Assembly: GCA_937907215.1 (NCBI GenBank)
Contig: CALESG010000006.1
Coordinates: forward strand, 1 to 49,049
Length of the DNA stretch: 49,049 bases
Direction of reading: 5' to 3'
DNA from: an uncultured Ruminococcus sp.
Lineage (GTDB): Bacteria; Bacillota; Clostridia; Oscillospirales; Ruminococcaceae
The first letter of the stretch is position 1, and every line of letters starts with the position of its first letter. The translations under genes were made by a program, and so were the position numbers. The notes below the pieces were generated by a model. That model was not told the DNA's origin. It saw only the letters and a list, made by a program, of their open reading frames with translations, and made no database searches. This document shows positions 17,466 through 24,722 of this stretch, in pieces.

Positions 17466-18010
17466 TGCTGATACCTGATACATTTCTCACTGTTCATGAA
17501 GAATTACTCCTGTTTTTGGGAGCAATTCTGCTCGGCTGCGTTCTGGAACTAGTCTTTGATATATTCAGAGCCTTCAGAATCATTATCCCGCACAAAGCTG
17601 CCGCAAACGCAATTGAAGATATTATTTTCATTATGATATGGTCCGGATGTCTGATATGCTTTACAAGTATCTTTGCAAAAGGCGTTTTCCGAATATTCTA
17701 TATTATAGGAAGTGTTTTAGGCTTTATATTATGCAGAGTTACCATAGGAAATTCCCTTGTAAGAATACTGTCACTCATTTCAAATGTCCTTTTGCGTATC
17801 ATAAAATGGATATTCTCACCCTTCATTAAACTTTGCACATGGATTCATAATAAATTCGTACGCAAATTTGTAAATAACGCCAAAATTAGTAGAAGAATAA
17901 AAAATATTTGTTCTTTCCCCTTGATTGCAGTACAAAAAATGTTGTATAATATATTCAATAGTAATGGAAAGAAGGGTGAGGAAGAAAATGGCGACCGACA
18001 AGACAACTAA
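17465..18010 (+). CDS. yabQ: Sporulation membrane protein YabQ
   Basis: A 181-residue integral membrane protein: four hydrophobic segments between about residues 10 and 120 (LLLFLGAILLGCVLELVFDI, IIFIMIWSGCLICFTSIF, IFYIIGSVLGFILCRVTI) and a basic C-terminal tail. YabQ is required for spore cortex formation in Bacillus. It follows yabP with a one-base overlap and overlaps divIC by 23 bases, the conserved yabP-yabQ-divIC arrangement. Confidence 0.93.
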   Translation: MLIPDTFLTVHEELLLFLGAILLGCVLELVFDIFRAFRIIIPHKAAANAIEDIIFIMIWSGCLICFTSIFAKGVFRIFYIIGSVLGFILCRVTIGNSLVRILSLISNVLLRIIKWIFSPFIKLCTWIHNKFVRKFVNNAKISRRIKNICSFPLIAVQKMLYNIFNSNGKKGEEENGDRQDN

Positions 18011-18341
18011 AAAACGTAAATCATCTGCTAAGAAAAAAGCTGCAAGAAAAAATGTTTCACGCCCTAAGTTTATATTTCGCATAATTCAGCGTACTGCTGC
18101 CGTTGCTGCCATTATTGGCTGTACAATACTTATTATAAGCGTTCAGTCAACTATTGCTGAGAAAAATTCAGAACTTAAACTCCTGCAAAACCAGATAAGT
18201 GAATATGAAGCTAAAAATGAAGACTTGACCCGTATTCTCAACAGCGGCGATGCCGATCGCTATATGGAAAAGCTGGCAAGAGAAGATTACGGCTATGCAT
18301 ACCCTGATGAGTTTAGGTTTTACGATACCTCTCGAAACTAA
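17988..18341 (+). CDS. divIC: Septum formation protein DivIC/FtsB family
   Basis: A 117-residue bitopic protein: basic N-terminus (KKRKSSAKKKAARKN), one membrane helix (AAVAAIIGCTILIISVQ) and an extracytoplasmic coiled coil (KNSELKLLQNQISEYEAKNE), ending with LAREDYGYAYPDEF. This is the DivIC/FtsB plan; the protein joins FtsL and DivIB at the division site. The open frame extends 21 codons upstream inside yabQ, but GGTGAGG before the ATG at 17988 (MATDKTTKK) fits best. Confidence 0.9.
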   Translation: MATDKTTKKRKSSAKKKAARKNVSRPKFIFRIIQRTAAVAAIIGCTILIISVQSTIAEKNSELKLLQNQISEYEAKNEDLTRILNSGDADRYMEKLAREDYGYAYPDEFRFYDTSRN

Positions 18342-18385
18342 ACGAAATTAAAACAAAAAATTATATGAAGGGATTATTGGAGATA

Positions 18386-18838
18386 ATGCAGATTGAAAAT
18401 GGTAAAATTTATGATGGAACAGTAAAAAGTATAACTAAATACGGTGCTTTTGTAAATATCTCATGCACGGAAAATCAACGTATTATGGGAATGGTACATA
18501 TATCTGAAATTTCTAACAACTATGTCAACGAAATCCGTGATTTCGTTTCTGAAGGACAATCCGTTAAAGTCAAGGTAATAGCTATTGGTGAAGACGGAAA
18601 AATCAGCCTTTCTATGAAGCAGGCAAAGCCTTCTGTACCAAAACAGCAAAAACAGACCTCAGCGCCAAAATATGAGCATCGAGAATCTAAACCTAATGTT
18701 TGGGAACCTAAGAAAAAACAGCCGCAGGGTGAAATGACATTTGAAGATATGCTCAACAAATTCAAACAGAACAGTGAAGAGCGTATGTGCGATATAAAAC
18801 GCAGCACAGAAAGAAAAAATCACTCAAGACGCAAGTAA
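18386..18838 (+). CDS. yabR: S1-domain RNA-binding protein, YabR-like
   Basis: A 150-residue protein with one S1 domain at residues 1-72 (GKIYDGTVKSITKYGAFVNI, GMVHISEISNNYVNEI, GQSVKVKVIAIGEDGKISLS) and a basic, Gln/Lys-rich tail. The location after divIC is that of Bacillus yabR. An ATG 21 bases upstream would add MKGLLEI; MQIENGKIYDG is the better family match. A GGAG lies very close to this ATG, so the start is not certain. Confidence 0.87.
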   Translation: MQIENGKIYDGTVKSITKYGAFVNISCTENQRIMGMVHISEISNNYVNEIRDFVSEGQSVKVKVIAIGEDGKISLSMKQAKPSVPKQQKQTSAPKYEHRESKPNVWEPKKKQPQGEMTFEDMLNKFKQNSEERMCDIKRSTERKNHSRRK

Positions 18839-18860
18839 TTTTAAATTTATGATCAAAGTT

Positions 18861-18910
18861 TTCGGCAGACTGCTTTTAATGAAGCATACTGCTGAAAGCT
18901 TTTTTATTTT
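18861..18910 (+). terminator. Terminator after yabR
   Basis: Imperfect stem TTCGGCAG-AC-TGCTT / AAGCA-TA-CTGCTGAA, then AGC and TTTTTTATTTTT. The rest of the gap to 19077 is AT-only sequence without features I can name. Confidence 0.85.
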
Positions 18911-19077
18911 TACCAAAGTTTTTAACACGGTTGATTTTTGGATAATATAATAAACACTGTTGACAGTACAATAAAACCATGATAAAATATTTATATAAAG
19001 CAATTTAACCATTATATACTATTATAATATATAAATATAATAATATATAAACAAGCCTGAAAAGGAGGCTGTATCTT

Positions 19078-21021
19078 ATGAAGTCAAATTTTAAAAAAGT
19101 AATATCCATTTTTACTGCTTTGACATCTTTTGCGTTTATACTCGCATATAATACAAATATAAATTATTCCTATGCCGAAGAAAATAGTTTCGTTCCCGGA
19201 AACGGCGGCGGATATATTCATATGCCATACGAAAAAGAATATGATAAACAGTCTGAAAATAAACCGGACGATCAATCTATAATACAAGCTCAAAACCTGC
19301 CCAGTCACTATGACCTTAGAGATGAAAACGCTGTTACTCCGGTACGCAATCAGGGTCCTGAAGGAATGTGTCATGTGTTTGCTGTTTTGGGTGCGTGCGA
19401 ATCAAATATCTTAAAACAAGGTTTTGAAGATGACGCTTCTAAACTTGACCTGTCAGAAGCTCAGATTGGATATTTTCTATATAAATCACAATCCGACCCA
19501 TTCGACCCACTTTATGGTGACTATTTAAACACACCTAAAAAAGGTGCAGACGGCGGCAACAGTTTATTGGCTTCAGCCGGACTGGCTGCTGGAATGGGAT
19601 TTGAAAGGGAAAGCCTTTGCCCATATCAAAATTGGAATTCTGATTACTCTGAATATTCAAGATATGGCGGTCAATATAGACTTAAGACTTGTGAAAGTAT
19701 ATCAAGTGCATCGGATACAGCATCTATAAATAAAATTAAAAATTGGCTGATGGAAAGCGGTGCTGTATCAATGGCATATTACAGTCAGCGTTCGCTTTAT
19801 TACGACAACGGCACAACATATGCTTACTATGCAAAAAACAAATCTTATAAGCAAGACGCAAACCATGCTGCACTCATAGTAGGCTGGGATGATGACTATA
19901 GCAAAGAAAACTTTTCTCCAAGCAGTCAGCCAAGCAAAGATGGTGCTTGGCTTATAAAGAACAGCTATGGCGATAATATTTTTGATGATGGTTACTTCTG
20001 GATATCATATGAAGATCCGTCTATGGGTTCATTTTTTAAATATATTGTCGAGAAGGCATCGGAACATGATGACGTTTATGAATATGACGGTGTAGGTTAT
20101 GTGACATCATACAACTTCGACGCTGCGGCAAATATATTCACCGCAGATTATGACAGCACTATAACAGACGCCTCATTCTATATGCCGTCAGGAAATCCTG
20201 CGAATACAACTTACAATATTTCTGTATATAAGCTTAATAAAAATACACAAGACCCAACAGATGGTTATATTATCGGTTCAGCAAGCGGAACTATTTCAAA
20301 CAGCGGATATTATACAGTGCCGCTTGAAAATCCGGCAGAACTTATGAAAGGCGATCAATTCTCACTTGTACTTACAATGTCCTGCAAGGACAAAAATCGT
20401 TTAATATATCTGCCTGTTGAAGAGAATACATCATTAACAAGCACATTTACACTTGAATGCAACGCAAATCCATATGAAAGTTATATATATACAGACGGAG
20501 AATGGCTGGATACATCAATGTGTGAAGGTTCACACGGCAGCATGGGAAATGTTCCTATCAAGGCGTTTGCTGAAAGAACAAACAAAGACGAATACGTTCC
20601 CATTATGCTAAACACTGCACTTGAAGCCGCACGCAATGTTGAAGACTATAATGAAATAATTTCAGAAGCTGTTTCTATAGGAGAAAAAGCTCTTTCAGAA
20701 AACACAAGTCCTATTATATGCAAAAGAGCAGCTATGAGCATATTTGCAGCACTTGAAGAAAGCGGTGAAAATATAAGCTATCCTGAATATATATATGATG
20801 ACTATGATATAATATATGGTGACAGTGATGGAGATGGCGATTTGACAATTACAGATGCTATAGATATTTTAAATGTATATGCAGGAAGAAGTGCATCGTT
20901 GCCTCAAAGGCTTTGTCGTTCTCAGGAAATTGCAATGGATATAGTAAACGATTATAAAATAAATATATCAGACGCTATAGAAGTTCTATCACTTTATGCA
21001 AAACACGCAGCTGGATTATAA
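19078..21021 (+). CDS. Secreted papain-family (C1) cysteine protease with dockerin
   Basis: A 647-residue exported protease. Signal peptide at residues 1-33, then an acidic stretch, then the C1 domain from about residue 76: HYDLRDENAVTPVRNQG (oxyanion Gln), GMCHVFAVLGACES (catalytic Cys; most relatives have GSCW here), NHAALIVGWDDDYS (His) and AWLIKNSYGDNIFDDGYFWI (Asn). A beta-rich domain follows at about 340-500, as in clostridial C1 enzymes with a lectin-like domain, and then a helical stretch. The C-terminal dockerin has a perfect first loop (DSDGDGDLTITDAIDIL) and a poor second one (DIVNDYKINISDAIEVL, Val at the third ligand position). AAGGAGG precedes the ATG. Confidence 0.9.
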   Translation: MKSNFKKVISIFTALTSFAFILAYNTNINYSYAEENSFVPGNGGGYIHMPYEKEYDKQSENKPDDQSIIQAQNLPSHYDLRDENAVTPVRNQGPEGMCHVFAVLGACESNILKQGFEDDASKLDLSEAQIGYFLYKSQSDPFDPLYGDYLNTPKKGADGGNSLLASAGLAAGMGFERESLCPYQNWNSDYSEYSRYGGQYRLKTCESISSASDTASINKIKNWLMESGAVSMAYYSQRSLYYDNGTTYAYYAKNKSYKQDANHAALIVGWDDDYSKENFSPSSQPSKDGAWLIKNSYGDNIFDDGYFWISYEDPSMGSFFKYIVEKASEHDDVYEYDGVGYVTSYNFDAAANIFTADYDSTITDASFYMPSGNPANTTYNISVYKLNKNTQDPTDGYIIGSASGTISNSGYYTVPLENPAELMKGDQFSLVLTMSCKDKNRLIYLPVEENTSLTSTFTLECNANPYESYIYTDGEWLDTSMCEGSHGSMGNVPIKAFAERTNKDEYVPIMLNTALEAARNVEDYNEIISEAVSIGEKALSENTSPIICKRAAMSIFAALEESGENISYPEYIYDDYDIIYGDSDGDGDLTITDAIDILNVYAGRSASLPQRLCRSQEIAMDIVNDYKINISDAIEVLSLYAKHAAGL

Positions 21022-21028
21022 TTTTAAT

Positions 21029-21073
21029 AAGAATCTGTATTCATAATATATCTCCCCTATGAATACAGATTCA
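21029..21073. repeat. Family B element, minimal copy
   Basis: GAATCTGTATTCATA, a 12-base centre, TATGAATACAGATTC. The arms match the terminal repeats of the elements at 1022-1188 and 36753-36886. It may also act as a weak terminator for the protease gene. Confidence 0.6.
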
Positions 21074-21137
21074 AAATTTATAAAAATCAAGAATCGCTCA
21101 CTCAAAAAAATTTTTTTGAAAAAATTGAAAAAAAGAC

Positions 21138-21166
21138 TTGACAAAGTTTTTTTGATATGCTATAAT
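21138..21166 (+). promoter_or_regulatory. Consensus promoter of tRNA-Asn
   Basis: TTGACA (21138-21143), a 17-base spacer, TATAAT (21161-21166), 24 bases before the tRNA. Confidence 0.9.
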
Positions 21167-21190
21167 ATATATTGTGATAAGGAGCTATAT

Positions 21191-21266
21191 TCCTCCATAG
21201 CTCAGTCGGTAGAGCACTCGGCTGTTAACCGAGTTGTCGTTGGTTCGAGTCCAACTGGGGGAGCCA
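21191..21266 (+). tRNA. tRNA-Asn (GTT)
   Basis: Cloverleaf intact: acceptor TCCTCCA/TGGGGGA (one G-U), D-arm GCTC/GAGC, anticodon arm CTCGGCTGTTAACCGAG with GTT, T-loop TTCGAGT; CCA is encoded at 21264-21266. Confidence 0.97.
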
Positions 21267-21282
21267 ATCATAATATTAAAAT

Positions 21283-21325
21283 AAGAATCCTGAAATTTTA
21301 TATTTTTAGGATTCTTGTTTTTTAT
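21283..21325 (+). terminator. Terminator after tRNA-Asn
   Basis: AAGAATCC / GGATTCTT stem with an AT-rich loop, then GTTTTTTATCTTTTT. Confidence 0.85.
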
Positions 21326-21361
21326 CTTTTTGATTTTTTTATTAAAATTTCCAAAAAGCAA

Positions 21362-21390
21362 TTGACAAATTCTTTGTAATATGATATACT
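21362..21390 (+). promoter_or_regulatory. Promoter of tRNA-Pro(CGG)
   Basis: TTGACA (21362-21367), 17-base spacer, TATACT (21385-21390). Confidence 0.88.
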
Positions 21391-21443
21391 ATTTAAGTCG
21401 ATTAAATAAGTTGTAGGTTTACAACATTTTTAATATCAAAATA

Positions 21444-21520
21444 CGAGGTGTGGCTCAGTTTGGTAGAGCACTACGTTCGGGACGTAGGGGCCGCAAGTTC
21501 GAATCTTGTCACCTCGACCA
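21444..21520 (+). tRNA. tRNA-Pro (CGG)
   Basis: Acceptor CGAGGTG/CACCTCG, anticodon arm CTACGTTCGGGACGTAG with CGG, T-loop TTCGAAT; CCA encoded at 21518-21520. It borders the mobile-element remnant on its 3' side, but no second copy of its 3' end is seen at the far side. Confidence 0.96.
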
Positions 21521-21526
21521 GTTTAA

Positions 21527-21572
21527 AGCCACGCAGTTTCGGTAAAATATCGAGGTTGCGTGGTTTTTTGTT
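21527..21572 (+). terminator. Terminator after tRNA-Pro
   Basis: CCACGCA (21529-21535) pairs with TGCGTGG (21557-21563), followed by TTTTTTG. Confidence 0.85.
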
Positions 21573-21584
21573 TTTATAATAAAA

Positions 21585-21612
21585 TTGAACTGAGGGCACT
21601 ATTAGGGCACTA
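21585..21612 (+). repeat. Left direct repeat with GGGCACT motifs
   Basis: 28 bases, from TTGAACTGAGGGCACT to the second GGGCACTA, identical to 24601-24628. A short distance downstream both copies share AAAAGAC.ATAGAA. They bracket about 3 kb of mobile-element-type genes and may be att or recombinase arm sites. Confidence 0.75.
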
Positions 21613-21946
21613 AGCCGTTAAAAATGCATGATAAAAGACAATAGAATATAATAAAAAACCGTCATTGGTAGAGCTATAACGCTTACTGGTGACGGTTTTT
21701 TTATACCATTTAAGGAAACAAGCGATTGTTTCTATACTGCGTTATGCTTTTTCAAGATCACATCTGAAACGCAGCTTACAACCTTTAAAAGAGCAATTAC
21801 AAATTTAAAACAAAGTAAAACAGATTGTAAAAATAATATGAAACTTGAAGAGTTTTATTCAAGTTTATTGCAGCACGTGATTATTTATGACAGGATATAT
21901 AAAAACTTGTCAGAAAAGATTAAAGTACAAAAGGAGTTAAAAGAAT
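21613..21946 (+). other. Gene-poor stretch at the left side of the mobile-element remnant
   Basis: Holds a terminator-like hairpin (AAAACCGTCA / TGACGGTTTT plus T run, 21654-21702). A frame without a good start is open from about 21657 and ends at 21987, inside the excisionase gene; it contains ATG 21838 and a helical Lys-rich translation (KLEEFYSSLLQHVIIYDRIY). I read it as the 3' scar of a lost gene, not a working one. Confidence 0.45.
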
Positions 21947-22201
21947 ATGACAGAAAACTACAAAGTCCCACATATGGAAACTATTGACACAACGGCAAAG
22001 ATATTTGGCTTATCAAGTTATCAGGTGAGAAAGCTTGCAAGAAGCAAGAGAGGTGCAGCATTTACCGTGAAAATAGGCAACCGTTATCTTATCAATCAGG
22101 AGAGATTCACAGCGTTTCTTAACTGTGAAGAGCAGGAATGTAATAATACTGTTCCAGCTCATGGAGTAAATCAGATTCAGCCTATTCCGGTGAAGCTGTA
22201 A
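21947..22201 (+). CDS. Excisionase-like small helix-turn-helix protein
   Basis: An 84-residue protein with a winged HTH of the excisionase/MerR-like type: ETIDTTAKIFGLSSYQVRKL, then KIGNRYLINQERFTAFL (the wing and second helix). Such proteins direct excision or regulate genes of integrative elements. AAAAGGAG precedes the ATG. No integrase is present anywhere in the window, so it cannot serve a complete local recombination system. Confidence 0.82.
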   Translation: MTENYKVPHMETIDTTAKIFGLSSYQVRKLARSKRGAAFTVKIGNRYLINQERFTAFLNCEEQECNNTVPAHGVNQIQPIPVKL

Positions 22202-22218
22202 GGCAGGAGAATAGATAA

Positions 22219-22710
22219 ATGCCAGATAAAAAAAGTTTTATACTTTATCTTGACAGAAAAAAAGAAATTGATTTACTTTCAAATGAGCAATGCGGTATAT
22301 TATTCAAAGCAATTTTTCAGTATGTTGACACTGGAAACGTTCCTGAAATTGAAAATTTAACTGTAAAAGTTCTATTCAGTTTTATTGCATCACAGATTGA
22401 TGAGAATGCTAAAAAATGGAAAGAAACTTGTCGGAAACGTTCAGAAGCGGGCAAAAGGGGCGGTGCTCCTAAAGGAAATAAAAACGCTTCTAAACAACCA
22501 AAACAAGCAAATGCTTTTTCAAACAAGCAAAAACAACCAAAACAAGCTGATACTGATACTGTAACTGATACTGTTACTGTATTATCATTATCTAAAGATA
22601 ATGATAATATACAACAGCAGGCAAGCACCGCTCCAAAGGGAGCGGCACAGCCAGCTGATGATGAATATGACTATATAGAGATTGACGAAACAAGTGGTGA
22701 ATGGGCATAG
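22219..22710 (+). CDS. DUF6291-type mobile-element protein
   Basis: A 163-residue protein. The N-terminal 70 residues are a helical domain (EIDLLSNEQCGILFKAIFQY, VKVLFSFIASQIDENAKKW) typical of DUF6291 proteins of phages and integrative elements, with the hallmark KRSEAGKRGGAPKGNKNA. The rest is a low-complexity Lys/Gln/Asn and Asp/Thr/Val linker (repeated KQPKQA and TDTVTDTVTV) with an acidic end. It resembles replication-loader companions, but its function is not known. It begins 18 bases after the excisionase gene. Confidence 0.75.
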   Translation: MPDKKSFILYLDRKKEIDLLSNEQCGILFKAIFQYVDTGNVPEIENLTVKVLFSFIASQIDENAKKWKETCRKRSEAGKRGGAPKGNKNASKQPKQANAFSNKQKQPKQADTDTVTDTVTVLSLSKDNDNIQQQASTAPKGAAQPADDEYDYIEIDETSGEWA

Positions 22711-22721
22711 GTGGTGGTTCA

Positions 22722-23137
22722 GTGAAGTATAAACTTGAACAATCGGATATATATGCTTTCGCTGCACGTTGCCGGAACATCTTAAAGCTGTAATAGAACA
22801 GCAGTATTTTCAAGGGTTTACAGTTCAGCAGATAGCGGAGAATATGGGTGAAAAGAAAAGTAAGATATTAAGTTATAGCAGAAGTGCGATACAGAAGCTC
22901 AGACATTCACCTGTATTGTATCAGCTCTATAGGGAATATTTAGAACATCTTCGTTGGAATCAAACACAAAGGCTTGAATACCGTCCGGAATATTTTGAAG
23001 TTGTACAGCAGCTGCGAGAACGGCAGGAGCAGGGCGAATATATTAGCTATGGTAAATTTAAAGCTGAACTGTACAGTGTGCATTTAAAGGCGGTGCAAAC
23101 GGCTGAGAAACAGCTCTTAGAAGAAAATCTAATATAA
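22722..23137 (+). pseudogene. Sigma-70 region-4-like gene broken by a frameshift
   Basis: From a GTG at 22722 with GGTGG before it, the frame reads MKYKLEQSDIYAFAARCRN and stops at 22791-22793. The neighbouring frame then continues from TTGCCGGAA (22769) as PEHLKAVIEQQYFQGFTVQQ, IAENMGEKKSKILSYSRSAI and on for about 120 residues. This second part is the helix-turn-helix of sigma-factor-like regulators of integrative elements. The join looks like an internal deletion or a frameshift between the first segment and the region-4 part. A TTG start for the second part alone is possible but has no good ribosome site. Confidence 0.6.
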
Positions 23138-23141
23138 AAAT

Positions 23142-23177
23142 AACCGGTTGCAGGTATAGACTTGCAGCCGGTTTTTC
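23142..23177 (+). terminator. Terminator of the excisionase-DUF6291 unit
   Basis: AACCGGTTGCA / TGCAGCCGGTT stem (one G-U) with a 10-base loop, then TTTTTCTC. Confidence 0.9.
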
Positions 23178-23269
23178 TCTTTTATAGTGGCACAAATTTT
23201 ATGGTGGTGTTTTGTATAGGTTGCTTATATTTTCTTTTCTATCTTATTATATCTATGAAAAATAATCCA

Positions 23270-23362
23270 ACCAGACAAACAGAAAAAAAGTCCCGAAACT
23301 ACGTGTTTTTTAACTTGTCTGGTGCAAAAATCGAAACCAGACAATACCAGACAACCAGACAA
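23270..23362. repeat. Cluster of five ACCAGACAA motifs
   Basis: The 9-mer ACCAGACAA occurs at 23270, 23336, 23346 and 23354 on the plus strand and once inverted (TTGTCTGGT, 23315-23323). The last three are head-to-tail with 10- and 8-base steps. The region is non-coding. The pattern is that of iterons for a replication, transfer or recombination protein; the binding protein is not identifiable here. Confidence 0.7.
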
Positions 23363-23517
23363 ACACACATTCCCACGCCACCCACACAATCGTTATTTTT
23401 TATTTGCTACCTCTTTTCTGTAAATCTGTGAAAGCTGTTTCGGTTCTCTCCTGCCTGCTCTGGTTTAAGTTTTCCGCTGCTTGTTGCTTTCACTGGTTAT
23501 ATTATAGCACGTATATC

Positions 23518-23607
23518 CGTGATAGTCGATATGTAAAATGTCACAAATTTTCGTGATATAATTTGTATATTTTGTCACTTGAATCCGTGATGATAATGTG
23601 GTATAAT
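23518..23607 (+). promoter_or_regulatory. Repressor promoter with 34-bp-periodic operator array
   Basis: Promoter TTGAAT (23579-23584), 17-base spacer, TATAAT (23602-23607). CGTGAT occurs at 23518, 23552 and 23586, and TGTCAC at 23539 and 23573; each series is spaced exactly 34 bases. GTGAT and GTCAC are near-inverted half-sites, so each period is one operator. The last half-sites flank and overlap the -35. Self-repression by the XRE protein at 23660 is the simplest reading. Confidence 0.75.
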
Positions 23608-23659
23608 TATAGTGGAGAATAGTAAACGCATAAATTCTACAGTGAAAGGGAGCTATAAA

Positions 23660-23869
23660 ATGCCGATAAAATACGATAAACTAATCGCTATGATGGAAGA
23701 AAAAGGCTTAACTTCTTATAAAGTGAAAAAGGAAAATATAATTTCACAAGGTGCATTGACCGCAATTAAACAGGGTAAAAGTGTAACTATTGATACAATT
23801 GCCAAGTTATGCAAAGCTCTTGACTGCCAACCCGGTGACATACTGGAATATGAGGAGGAAACCACATGA
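23660..23869 (+). CDS. XRE/Cro-type repressor
   Basis: A 69-residue protein that is a single HTH of the Cro/C1 type: IKYDKLIAMMEEKGLTSYKV, QGALTAIKQGKSVTIDTIAK, LCKALDCQPGDILEYEEE. AGGGAG 7 bases before the ATG at 23660 decides the start against an in-frame extension upstream. The promoter at 23579-23607 with the periodic operator array points to autoregulation. It overlaps the next gene by ATGA. Confidence 0.88.
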   Translation: MPIKYDKLIAMMEEKGLTSYKVKKENIISQGALTAIKQGKSVTIDTIAKLCKALDCQPGDILEYEEETT

Positions 23870-24270
23870 ACATCATTAAATACCCATCAGAACAAGAGGT
23901 AAATGACGCTATAGCAAATGATGAGCCAATGCTTGCGGCTATTTCGTTCAACGGAAAAACGGCTGTTATAGCTCAAATAGATGATGCTGTAGAACATCAT
24001 ATCCTACTTATGAAAACTGGTTTCAAAGATACAGATATAGACAAGTTTTTCCGAATCATTTTTGATCGTGATGGTGCAGACTGGACTTTTGTGTGTCCGT
24101 CAGATTATAAAGGAATTGCATTTAAGGAAAAGCGCATAGAACATTTCTACAAAGACGGTTTTTCCGTGATTTCGGAATTTCTCCATGAAATCGGCTATCT
24201 GATAGGCATTAATATTCCGAAACGGTATAGAAGACATTTGAATTTGTTGGGTGATAATACAACACTTTAA
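23866..24270 (+). CDS. Protein of unknown function coupled to the XRE repressor
   Basis: A 134-residue soluble protein that I do not recognise. It is rich in acidic and aromatic residues and has no signal peptide or membrane segment. It contains IIKYPSEQEVNDAIANDEPM, KTAVIAQIDDAVEHHILLMK and a basic end (KRYRRHLNLL). The ATGA overlap with the repressor gene means the two are coexpressed. Such pairs in mobile elements can be toxin-antitoxin, repressor-antirepressor or protease partners; HH and the EFLHEIGYLIG segment are too little to call a peptidase. Ends at the hairpin at 24300-24318. Confidence 0.6.
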   Translation: MNIIKYPSEQEVNDAIANDEPMLAAISFNGKTAVIAQIDDAVEHHILLMKTGFKDTDIDKFFRIIFDRDGADWTFVCPSDYKGIAFKEKRIEHFYKDGFSVISEFLHEIGYLIGINIPKRYRRHLNLLGDNTTL

Positions 24271-24299
24271 GTAAACAATTGAAATAAGTAAAAATAACG

Positions 24300-24332
24300 C
24301 CGTACGAATTTCGTACGGTTGTTTCTTTTTTT
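24300..24332 (+). terminator. Terminator of the repressor unit
   Basis: CCGTACGAA / TTCGTACGG palindrome, then TTGTTTCTTTTTTT. Confidence 0.88.
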
Positions 24333-24722
24333 GCCTGTAAGCATATTGTACAGCCCTCTAATGCGTTCTATTAAGCTCAACATGGAATAATAGTACAGCT
24401 CATTTCATGGTTGCGTAAAGAGCTTGTAAAGTGCTTTATATGCATAAACATTTAAGCTCATCAGAGCTTATTTTTGTATCAGCTCTAATACACTAAATCA
24501 GATTTAGGGTATCATTTCAAGTGACAGCCTTTGTATTTACTCAAATTGAGCAATAACAGTTTCATAGCTGATTAGCTTCTGATTTTCTGCTATGTCATTC
24601 TTGAACTGAGGGCACTATTAGGGCACTACGAGGGCACTAAACACCGTTCAGGGCACTGCAAAAAGACGATAGAACACGATAAGTAATATTTCAAAATATG
24701 CCTATATTGCGTGATATTCAAT
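24333..24722. other. Non-coding right side of the mobile-element remnant
   Basis: No gene is supported. It contains a hairpin AAGCTC/GAGCTT followed by ATTTTT (around 24452-24475) and the right direct repeat with four GGGCACT motifs. Confidence 0.5.
24601..24657 (+). repeat. Right direct repeat and GGGCACT array
   Basis: Bases 24601-24628 are identical to 21585-21612. Two further GGGCACT copies follow, so four copies lie at steps of 11, 11 and 19 bases. The regular step suggests a set of protein-binding sites. Confidence 0.75.

Noticed and set aside
23162..23431. Open frame of 89 codons over the ACCAGACAA cluster
   Set aside because: It starts in a terminator, has no ribosome site, and has a low-complexity translation.
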